From: Selaginella tamariscina
Taxonomy: Eukaryota > Streptophyta > Lycopodiopsida > Selaginellales > Selaginellaceae
Direction of reading: 5' to 3'
Length of the DNA stretch: 64,000 nt
Assembly (NCBI GenBank): GCA_003024785.1
Contig: PUQB01000250.1
Coordinates: 235,136-299,135 of the forward strand
Part shown: positions 1 to 9,731 of the stretch, in pieces
Numbering within the stretch: position 1 is the first letter of the stretch
How the letters are laid out: the number at the start of each line of letters is the position of its first letter
Translations under genes and position numbers: made by a program
The notes under the pieces: model-generated
Told to the model about the DNA's origin: nothing
Seen by the model: only the letters and a program-made list of their open reading frames with translations
The model's database searches: none

Positions 1-623
1 GCATATCTATCTATCTAGCTATGCACACACAGTATAACTGGTGAATCCTGTTTACATTAGTTTCTTTTCTTGCAGAGGCCTCGTTGATGCAGAACCTCAC
101 GCGTGAAGAAACGCTTCCGAAAGGTGGACTTGTGTGAGAGAGAGAGGGGATTCACAGAGAGATCACCAGAAATCAATTACGGTTACCAACATGAGACAAT
201 GCTGATGAAAAAAATCCGTCATAGTTGCAAGTTGTTTGTAAGATGGTAAGCACGTTAATTAAGAGCGATGTATTATTTGTTATTTATTACGCGAGAGCTT
301 CTTATTGGTGTACTTGTAAGCTTTCTAGCGATGTATTTCTAAGCTTTTGGTGGACAGGGAAAATCTAAGAGGTGGTCACTTCGCATGCGAGGCGTGTGGA
401 CAATAGAACTTTTGTTAGTAGTCCACGTCAGCAAGTGAGATTTACTAGCGGGCTGATGTGGCAAATTGAAAACCGAGGAAGAAGTAGCGAGAACCAGGGG
501 CTAGATAAGTCTATTCAATATTAAATTGGGTCTTTTATTTAATTTTGGTTTTTAGGAATTGGGTCAGCTATTGATATATACAAAACTATGGAGAACAAAA
601 TGAAGCAATGGGACATATAATGC
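1..623. other. No gene recognised; leading noncoding stretch
   Basis: I see no convincing coding exon here. A pyrimidine-rich tract ending in TTGCAG near 58-76 resembles a 3' splice site, so the last part of an upstream gene could enter the window at about 77, but the downstream reading frames are short and match nothing I know. Confidence 0.4.
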
Positions 624-941
624 TTGATAAGCAGACCCGGGATGTTCATTTGGAGCGGAAGAAGCGTGCGATGGATGAACCATGCAGTTCTGGATGCATG
701 CATGTCCATTTATGCAAGTTACAAGGTAGTTTCATGTTCTAGTCAAATTCGCATGCTAGTTTTCTTTTCTCAGATTGTATTCATTAAATTTGTCAATTCC
801 TTGTTCAATTTGAGCAACAAGCAGGAGCAGGAGCAAATTTGGGAGGAGCAACATAAGAGTGCTGCTGAGAAGGTGTATGCTCTTTGTACAGATTTAGGAG
901 GCTTCTTCCTCAAGGTATATTTATATAATGTAGGAGTTTAA
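624..941 (+). pseudogene. Fragment of an ABC1/ADCK (aarF-domain) atypical kinase gene
   Basis: Two stretches of this frame match the N-terminal region of plant ABC1-family (aarF/ADCK) kinases. The first ends in IYASYK at about 708-724. The second reads QIWEEQHKSAAEKVYALC followed by DLGGFFLK and runs from about 823 to 914. In intact family members these motifs lie close together, just before the kinase-like core. The second block ends at AAG followed by GTATAT, a plausible 5' splice site, but the remaining exons (KxGQ motif, nucleotide-binding and catalytic residues) are not in the AT-rich DNA downstream. The sequence between the blocks stays open in frame but is unlike the family, so it is an intron or insertion. 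This is best read as an orphaned gene fragment in repeat-rich DNA. Recognition is from remembered family motifs. Confidence 0.5.
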
Positions 942-2659
942 AGCATAATGTGTACAGTCAGCTCAAGTTGGCGAAACCGGCAGAGTCTCCTTAGTTACAA
1001 TAAAATACATTCTTATATAGTTATTGTAGGATTATTGTTCCTTGCTATATATATTATATGTAATATTATGTAAAATACTACATATAATATATATACTCAT
1101 ATAGTTATTGCAAGGATTAGAAAGATAAGTGGGAAAGTCTGAAAAAGCTTCGAAGAAAGAGACAAGTGAAAAATAAAGAATTTAATGTTTATTGTTTTTA
1201 ATTTAATTAATGAAAGTTAAAGAGTTTTTATTAAGTACAATTAAAATCAATAAACAAACTTAAAATTAAATAAAATAAATTATAATAACAAACACAAATT
1301 ATTACTGTATAAAAAGGATAAAAATAAAATAATATTACAAGGTATATTAACTATGTAAAAAAACAAACCAATGTTTGACCTAGTATGTTAAGTGTTTTTT
1401 ACAAAGACAAAGGCTTGTTTTCTAGAAATGTTTTTTACCTTAAAAATGACAAAAATTAGGGGTTTACATTTTTGGTATTGCTAAGTGTTAAGAATAATTG
1501 TCACAACTTTTCCTCTCCCCTTAAACCAACAAGGCAAAGGACTAATTGAGTCATGATAATCCAGGTTCGCTTGAGTTTTTCTTTACATTTTTCACATATT
1601 TCATAATATTTACCTAGGTAATCAACTTACCAAGTTAATTTTCTCAACCCTTTTCTTTTATGAATTTCTATGACCCGGATATAAAAATTAAAACCTCATA
1701 CAGAATAGTACAATTCACCCTAAGTCTTATTTTACAACATACTTGTGGTCATTACAAAACCTCAACCTAATATAAAACTACTTCATAGTAATAAACGTGA
1801 AAGCATTTTTGCAACATTAACAAACTTTTAAATGTGAAGACACCAATCCAACTGTGAACATGTACTATATTATACATAGTTGCACAACTAGTTCTTAATT
1901 GCTTTGCAACGTCCTCCATTATATTAAATTGTTGGTTATGATAACTGACATAGTTGAAAAGATCTTTTGTAAATAAAAACTCAAAAAAAAATAAATTTAT
2001 GTAACCTTGATTGTCAATACCATCTCGTTAACAAAAATAAAAATTAATCATAACGCTATTTTATCATAAAGAGACAAAAGGTGTTCTTATTTCCGCATCA
2101 CAAACAATTAATTTAAATATCAAATATTATTACACGACACTTTTTTAATTTCACAAAAAATAAATTAAAACTTTTTTCAACATATAAACTAACCAATCTT
2201 TATAAAGAACAAGCATAAAAATAAACTAATCATGCAAGTTGTAATTAAAATGGGCATGGCTATAGTCCCATTTCCTAATAATTAGCAATTTTAGCTATTT
2301 AATTAGCATTTTCTAATATTAAAAGAATATTCTTTAGAATATATATTTAAAACAGAATATTCTTTAGAATATTCTATTTTGTAATCGACCCTTTAATAAA
2401 TTATAGCATTCATTGAACAAAAACTAATAACATTATAAAAGTAAAAGTATTAAATTATATAATATATTAATAATATGCCTAAATAACAATTAAGGAAGCA
2501 TAAATACATTATATAAATATTATGTTGTTAATTAATTTAATATTTAAATATAAATTATTAATTAAATTTATAGTAATATATATATAATAATACTATTATA
2601 AAGAGTTTATAATAATTATGAATATTAAATATATGATATTTTATAATTTTGTAATTGCT
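942..2659. other. AT-rich noncoding DNA
   Basis: About 1.7 kb of very AT-rich sequence with long A/T runs and many stop codons in all frames. I see no gene, terminal repeat or RNA signature. It separates the ABC1-kinase fragment from the 3' end of the minus-strand DUF7869-type gene. Confidence 0.6.
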
Positions 2660-5126
2660 TTAAGCTTCAGAAAACATACATTCCCTTGCAGTTTTGTTAA
2701 TCGTGACTTTATCAACGCTTCTTGACATCCACCCATATCGAATGGATTTAACATTTATAAAACATGCTGGGTCTTTTTGATTGGGAGACCATGTTTTCTC
2801 TAGGCATCCATTATATCTTTCGCTCTCCTTCTCGTGTCGCCTTTTTTGTGGTTTGAACCATGCAACCTTAACAATACTATTTTTTGTGATTACTTCAGGT
2901 GTGTCGATAATTTGACCCATCCAAATAGGCTGATTATATGACGCATCTGGAGTAATGAGAACCATCATTAGTTTTTGAAGATCCTTGCAGCAATCAAAGT
3001 ATGCTTTAGGTTTTTGGTTCCTTTGTCCAACAAAGTGTGGGGTTTGCACTTCCACATCACTACTGGCTTCTATGTCGTCTGTGCTCAGTGATGTCATTTC
3101 AATCTCCTCTCGCCACCTTGTTTTAGGCCAAAAAGGGTGTTGCAATTCTGTACTTGTGACAGTAGGCCCTTCCAACTCTCGAACAACAGTCTCCCAATAG
3201 TACCACATGCTTATATAGTTCTGAGTAACCAGTTGCCTTATCAGAATTCTTTGGCATCGATTTTTGAACCCATGCCACATATTTTTTGATGCCATCAATA
3301 ATAACCTCTTGTTCCTTGAGCTGGGCACTCAATGGAATAGGGTCTGGTTGTCCTTCTGGGAGAAGTGGCTTTCCATCTCTCCACTTTTGAAGAGCATTAA
3401 GCCCTCTTTCGGTAACCACTCCTGCTCTGATGGCCGTAACTTGTACTGCATAATAGGTATACCATCTCGTATGGAGAAAAAGAATTGTAGCGGCACAAGG
3501 TGACCAACTAAAGAATCACTCCCTTCTTTTATATACTCCTTGAGAAATTTTTTGAAGTCTGGCACCTCAGTCACAAGCAAAGCACAACTTTTTTTGGAGA
3601 TGCAATTTTCAAAAAGATTCATCATATGCGGTAAGGTAAGTGCACTTGTCCTTTTTGTAGAGTTGGAGACCTTGCTGAAGAACGCATCAATATCTTCATG
3701 AGTGTGACCAACCATAAGGAAACTGAGCGTGATTGTTTCAAACACACCTTTGGCAACAAGCATTGACAAGTATGCTAGCACATATCTAGAAAATAAAAGT
3801 AAGTATGAGCTTGAGAAACCCTTAAGTAAAATGATTTACCTATTTTTGTTCTCGCCTGCACAATTATCCATCTGTAAAAGCAAATGACGAGGAAGCTTAT
3901 TTGATGTTGAGGACACATGTACACTATTTGAGCTAGATCCCTCCACTGAACCAGAACTCTCAACAGGGCCATCTGTTTTTTGTGCAGGTGTTGACAATGC
4001 CTCTCATATTCCCAAGTAGCCTCAAGTGCAGACGTGTTCATGAGAGCATTATGTAAAGGTTGAAGGTGTTGTTTCTTCACTTTGAGATCACTGATAGGAC
4101 TTGTCTGTGAGTGGGCTTCAAGGTTTCTGAAACACATGGCTAACGACCCAATAGTGAAATTGGAGTCGCTAGACCAATGTGGAAGTGAAAAGTGTCCATA
4201 TGACTCACAACCGTGTCCATGTGTTAGCACACCTGTCAATGAAATCGGAAGTTTCATGACATTTCCAAGGCACTTTGGTGTTGCAAAGAGCTTTGGAATG
4301 CTGGTCTTTGAATGATCCATCTTGTCATGGATCAAGCACAGGTACTCTGATGGGCGTGACACAGAAAGCATGCGGTGCATAGTACTGAGACCGGCAAGTT
4401 TGTTGTGCAATCATGTGGGCCTCCATCTTCTTTGAATGGTGATCTCCACCAAGGTTTTTGCACAAGCCTCTGCAGCCTTCAATGATGTACAAGTGGTCAC
4501 ACTTGGAAAAGCTAGAGTGTTTGCAATCTCCACATCCTTAAAATGAGTATTCCATATGTTGTTGAAGGTACCAGTGCAGATTGCTTGGAGCCCCATCAAC
4601 TGAGGCACTTGTTCACATGTTCACACAGCTTCAATTGAGTGTAGATTGAAGGCAAAACCTTGAGATTTTCCCTGACCCCTGCATTTGTGGTTCGGCATTT
4701 GTGAGGCATCCTGTCTGCATTTGCTTCCACAAAAGCCTTGAGTATCTCTATGGCTGCCATGATGTGAGAGCGGGTTTTGACCAAGCGAGTGTTCCCATGA
4801 ACTGAGGTTTGCGCTCCATCTAGCCACTCATCCCTCCGACGGTAGAACGTGGTCTTTGGGATCCCGTATATACTGTACCAAGCTTTGAAGCAGATGGCCA
4901 CCTTATTAAATACCATGGATGTACTCTGATAACCTGTGTCCGAGGCCATTCCATCAATACACCCAGTTAGTGCAGCATATACAAACTCATGCCTTGCTTT
5001 GGGTGAGCATACGAAAGACATGTCTACATTGGTAATTTCATTCCGGTCTGCCATCTGACAACACTTCTTCTTGCAACAGTCAATCGTGGAAATGCTCGTA
5101 ACACTTTCAGAAGATGTAGGATCCAT
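2660..5126 (-). pseudogene. Broken DUF7869-type gene (uncharacterised, multicopy, transposon-associated family)
   Basis: Read right to left, successive frames give one long protein of a family I know as DUF7869, common and repetitive in plants, oomycetes and animals and of unknown biochemical role. The N-terminal part (5126-4600) has a GIPKTTFYRRR helix-turn-helix-like segment and HGNT and NADRMPHK motifs. The middle (4410-3850) has the DKMDHSKT motif and SLTGVLTHGHG. The core reads QMDNCAGENKNR, then a GT-AG intron of about 60 bp (3781-3841), then YVLAYLSML and SFLMVGHTHEDIDAFFS. The conserved Asp/His/Glu residues suggest a nuclease-like fold, but that is inference. The C-terminal part (3328-2660) holds a BAH-like segment near WMGQIIDTPEV. 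At least three frame changes (about 3990, 3400 and 3225) and an in-frame stop break the reading frame. This is a decayed copy, or a real gene damaged by assembly indels. Confidence 0.6.
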
Positions 5127-5377
5127 CTTTTACCCTCTTGCTGAAACTTGCAGGGGAAGATCTACAACCCATGAATCAACTTTTTCTTACAATAAGACCA
5201 ATGCAAGGAACCTCTTCAAATATGAGTTGTTCTTCCGGGTTATTATTGAAATCCAACCCAGAATATGTTGAACCATCTTGCCGTCTTAATTCAGATGTTC
5301 GCCACCTCACGAGAGATCCAGGATACAATGTCCATTAGGTGAAACCTCTGTCACAACTACACCCACGAAGTCGGACC

Positions 5378-5772
5378 CTAGTTTCTTCTCTGACACTGCT
5401 TCCATTGGATTATAGCTGTGATGATGCCTCTTCCGACTTCAATCTCACGAAGAAAGAGAATCATCTCATCCATCACAGCAGGCAAGCCATCATCTGGTAA
5501 ACTCGTGCTACTATTTGTTTGTGACTCTGCATATTCTGTGTCAGCCTTGACTTCATCCAAATTCCACAATACAGGAGAACCTCCTCAAATTCCATTCCCA
5601 GAACCTCAACATGCTTGTAAATGGTGTTCACCCATACGTACACACAAGATCCTTGGGCAATATTGTGACATGATGCATTATTATCTCGAACTTCTACAGT
5701 TCCAATGCCAACTATCTCGTTGTTTCCGAAGAAGACATACTTTATCTCCAGTATTAAACTATTGTCCTGCAC
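5378..5772 (-). pseudogene. Probable N-terminal exon(s) of the DUF7869-type gene
   Basis: Upstream of the main frame, two overlapping minus-strand frames form one continuous stretch if a single frame change near 5550 is allowed. The first reads NEIVGIGTVEV and VYVWVNTIYKHVEVLG; the second continues with NLDEVKADTEYAESQT. The first part resembles a short beta-rich module (a G-x-G turn followed by alternating valines) often found before transposon-type ORFs in plants, and a similar pattern seems present at the start of the ParB-like gene at 6.5 kb. A CAG at about 5769 (minus strand) could be the 3' splice site of a still earlier exon. Assignment to the same gene rests on orientation and proximity only. 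Confidence 0.35.
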
Positions 5773-5910
5773 ATAAATAATTGTATTATATTAATATCTG
5801 TTTATGCAATATTTCTAAGAAATCTGAATTACGGTTACTTAATAATATGCATATGCAATAATACATAATTATGTTTAGAGATAATATCTCATGTTTGATT
5901 AATACAACTG

Positions 5911-6190
5911 ATGGGCGGGATTAATCCCACCACGAATCCCTCCGACGAGGAACGTCACGGGATAATCTTGCCGCCGATCAACCCCTTCGGAGAGTCGGCG
6001 GATTAATCCCGCCTTGGACTCCCTCCAACAAGGAAGAGCCGGCGGATTAATCCCGCCGCTCTTCTCCTCAGGGGAGTCCGGCGGATTAATCCCGCCGACT
6101 CTCTCCGGCGAGGATGAGTCGGCGGGATTAATCCCGCCGACTCTCTTCCTCCTCGGGGGAGTCCGGGGGGATTAATCCGCCGACTCTCTC
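5911..6190. repeat. GC-rich tandem array of palindromic units centred on GATTAATC
   Basis: Seven units spaced 39-44 bp share a core GATTAATC flanked by GGCGG and CCCGCC arms. Cores lie at 5919, 5961 (degenerate), 6001, 6045, 6084, 6126 and 6170. The best unit (6116-6143) is a perfect 28-bp palindrome with half-site GAGTCGGCGGGATT. The spacers are also GC-rich (TCTCCGGCGAGG-like). The array sits in strongly AT-rich DNA between two divergent genes. A related single copy (GGGCGGGATTTATCTCGCC) lies at 7806-7824 inside an intron of the plus-strand gene. No ORF runs through it. Confidence 0.85.
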
Positions 6191-6405
6191 CGACATTTGT
6201 GGTGGTTCTAAAACGAAATGTTATCTTTCTTTTGCACTAGCACAAATGTGAGCTTGGACAGTTAATTACGTCTACTTCTCTCTGTGTATTATTTTTGTAT
6301 ATTCGGGTTTATACAAGTGTGTGTGCGTTTTTATATGATTTGTATTCATAGTGTATTATTTTGCAGAAGGACGATTTGATCAAACAAGGAGATCGAGTCA
6401 TTAGT

Positions 6406-9380
6406 ATGGAGTCGTCGTCAAATTCTGGGTAAGAATTAAAATAAAATCTGTTATACTCGGATACTTGAACTAATCATTTTTGTATTCAGATGTGGAATTG
6501 AGGTGACATTAAAGACGAGAGCAGGAGAAGAGATGGGCAGGGGGATTCTGGAATCAACTTGGCCATATTTCAAACTAACGGGAAGCGCATTGGAACAACC
6601 ATGGTTGCTGTCAAACTAACCTCTGTCACATCGCATGGACAAGCAAAACAATGGAAAGTGTGCTAGTCAAGCACCGAAAGCATGCTGTGAACCCAGATTG
6701 AACGATGCTCGACACATATGCCTTGTTCCATCCAATGTCACGTTCTCGGATCCAGAGGTCGCCAGTTACAACATTAATTTCGGGTGGTTTTGTCGACTTG
6801 TGGATAATGACGTTCACGTGTTCACTAATGATGTTGACCTTGGAGTTCTTCTTCAACTCAACGAAAGCCCATCTATGGAGGGGATCCATCTGGATGTCTA
6901 CTTCGAAGATCTTCAGACTCATCGAGTAGGTGTATTGTCAGGAGATATTGCTTCACAATACAGAAAATCAGCAAGTGGAGCAATCGTCCCTCTTCACATT
7001 GAAGAAGAACACAGCGACATCATAAGGAGATTGAGAGGGTGGCTTGGTCTCAGGTTCTTTACAGATCACGTTCAATTTGCTTAGAAATTTCGGGAGCTGG
7101 AAGAGTGTGCCGAGAACTAGAACAGCATCAATCGGGGATCACACATGTTGATTCGGATCGTAAAGAAAATCATTAGTCGTTTTGTCAGCTGCACCTGTGG
7201 CGTCCATGCTGCAATAAGCCACAAGGAAATGATGTTGGATGATAGGATTTACCAGTGTAGGGTTAAGTATTGCAGCGTCAACCCAAACTTCAATTACAGG
7301 CCACTCAACCAGGAACGTGTAGCTGAGCTCATGGAGAAGATGAAGGACGACAATTCTTACACCGTTCCACATAATGCTGTTTTGTGCGCATACTACGAGA
7401 AACAAAGGCGCTGACAAAGTGGATCACAACACCGAACAAATGAGGAAGGTTCAGACGGAGAATAGAAAATCAGTTAAGTACTACATCATTAGTGGCCAGC
7501 ACACAATAACGGCAGCCCAACGACTTCTCGACGAACACAACAAAGGAACGATGGCAACAAAACTTTCCGAGCATACCCGTGAGAAGCTGACGAAAAGATC
7601 GGCGTTTTTAGCGAAGCCGAATCTCACAATCGAGCAGTACCATAAGTTATCGGCGGAATGGGACGCTGCAGACACCAACCACTACAACAGCAAAATATGG
7701 GAGAAGTTCAAACACACGCGAGCCGTGTGGGAATCTCTTCAGCGACCACAAAGAGCTACCGCAGGGAATACACAATCTGCGGAATACCGGGTAAGCAAAT
7801 TGTTTGGGCGGGATTTATCTCGCCGGTATATTAATCTGTCTTTTTCCTCAGAGAGTTGAAGAAATTAGCAGTTGATTTTGCCCAGGTGGGCGGGAAGGAA
7901 ACATCCTTTTTGATGATGTTGATTTCTTGTCCCGAGGATAGGATCTTTGCCAAATGGTTGGGGATTATGGAATCCTTTGCAAAAGGAACACTGAAGAAGA
8001 AGCAGACAAGTGAAGTGGAGCCCTCAAGAAGTCTGCAAAGAAACCCAGTAAGACGCCGAAGGCTAAGTCTGTTCAATCTATAAAGGATGTAGACAACGAT
8101 TTCAAGCTCACATGGTTGAAGCCTTTAAATGGAACAACGATGGAGGAGATGGAAGTCTTGGCTGATTTGGTGATTGATGGCAAATTACAATTAACAACAG
8201 CAGCCCACCTCTCCTTTTCATCTCAAGGCAATGGAGTTGAAGACGGTCAGGCACTTCAAGGAGTGGTTGGGAATACACTGCCACAAACTGGGTTGGACCT
8301 CGGCTTCAACATACGAAGAGGTCAGCAAATATTTGCATGTGACAAACGATGATATGCTTGTCGAATGGGTGAATCAATCGGAAGATCTGGGCAAGAATCT
8401 ATTGCACGCCAACGCCAAAAAGGAGAACATTGCGATGACGCCTTCTCTTATGGCAGTCCTTCAGCAGCGGAGAACCGAGTTGAACCTTATAAAGGAGGAT
8501 GCTACGAATCACGACAAGCCCTACAGATGTTTGTTGTTAGATTCGGAGACTTTATGGGGTACATCACTGCTTGTAGGAAACCGTTTCAATTGTTCGTGAT
8601 GGATCGGCGGGTGTCAAAAAATCCTTCGACAGACAGGACACTAGAGGATTTGGTGGAGAAACTTAGCCGTGCAAGCATGTACAAAGAAGGTATTTATTAT
8701 TGAATTCATACTTGCACTCTTGACTGATATCTACGTTTTCAGGTATTTATTTCTTGATTCTTGCTCATGTCACCGATACTTTGCCTTCTCCTTTGCCAAG
8801 AGAATAAACATCGTTGGACAGGATTTTATATGAATGATGCTAATCCAAGTGCATTGATTCGGTTGTTCACTTGGTTGTTAGGAATGCGCCAAACATTTCA
8901 AACTTCCAAATGACTGGCCAGGCATCTGTTTGCACTCCAACGGCCCTGAACCTCCATCCGATACACCGATAGGAGAGTGACGTATTCGGCAATGTACGTT
9001 ATCCAAACATACAAGTCAAGCGGCACGGAGCATCGTCAACTTGATCAGGGGTCCTCACAGTGATGCGTGGGTTTTTGACTACTGCACTAGGGGGTCCGTC
9101 TTGAAGGAGTGTTACCTTCGGCATACATGTGTATTTGCCGTTGAAAAGGACCATGGTTGAGGACCTGAACAAGTGGATAGATAGGTTCTCAACTGAGTAC
9201 CCCAACGAATCCATAAAGGAGTATTTGAGAAAGTTCCCTCCAGATAAGTGCGATAGCTCTGAAGACGAATCTGGTTCAATGTCGGAGTCTGAGACGAACT
9301 TCAATCAGATATTAGACCGGAAGTTATCTCGAGGAGTACAGAACATTCGCACACTCCATTACCCATGGAAACATCAATAG
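6406..9380 (+). pseudogene. Broken gene with a ParB/sulfiredoxin-like domain and a possible DNA-methyltransferase-like C-terminus
   Basis: A first exon starting at ATG 6406 (MESSSNSG) ends at a GTAAGA donor at 6430 and joins GIEVTLKTRAGEE at about 6491. After several frame changes, 7145-7660 reads RPLNQERVAELMEKMKDD and, about 60 residues later, YYIISGQHTITAAQRLL. This order (RPL...ERVxEL, then hhxGQHxxxA) is that of a ParB-like nuclease/sulfiredoxin-fold domain. An intron with GTAAGC donor and CTCAG acceptor lies at about 7792-7852. Downstream blocks continue (ETSFLMMLISCPEDRIFAKW; a Lys/Pro-rich linker; HFKEWLGIHCHKLGW). Near 9070-9150 the frame WVFDYCTRGS...VFAVEKD resembles motif I of beta-class DNA methyltransferases. 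The glycine-rich turn is altered and I cannot see a clear DPPY/DPPW motif. It ends at the TAG after NIRTLHYPWKHQ. At least five frameshifts break it. The ParB assignment is moderate, the methyltransferase one weak. Confidence 0.45.
7806..7824. repeat. Isolated copy of the GC-rich palindrome inside an intron
   Basis: The imperfect palindrome GGGCGGGATTTATCTCGCC matches the core of the array at 5911-6190 with two or three changes. It lies in the short intron (about 7792-7852) of the ParB-like gene, about 1.6 kb from the array. Confidence 0.6.
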
Positions 9381-9731
9381 AAGATGCAGAAGATCTTGAA
9401 CCATCTCACAAGCGGCTTAGACCTTCTTCGCCTCACTCAGAAGGTAATAGCGAAGAAGAATTGTTAATGAATTGTTAGAGTGACGAATAGTTGTAAATGA
9501 GTGTAACATAAGGCATTTTTGTATATTTCTTTTATATTTGTACAGAAAATAAATTCTCAAGGATTAATGAAGCTTTTAGTTCAAACATGGGTCACACATT
9601 AACAAGGTAAATAATATACCTTGATAATTTTAAGGTCAGCTAATTATCATTTTGCAGATGTAATGAAACAATTGAGAACATGGATTTTCAGCATTGCATG
9701 AGGTAAGAGAGGGGTTTGGCGACAATTTCTT
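9381..9731. other. Spacer between the ParB-like gene and the HAD ORF
   Basis: About 350 bp. The first part (9381-9480) continues in a Glu/Ser-rich frame and may still be the tail of the preceding gene if another frameshift is allowed. The rest is AT-rich with no recognisable feature. Confidence 0.4.

Noticed and set aside
5911..6190. CRISPR-like array
   Set aside because: Units are regular palindromes with spacers that are themselves GC-rich and similar, in a eukaryotic genome with no cas genes; it is a tandem palindromic repeat.
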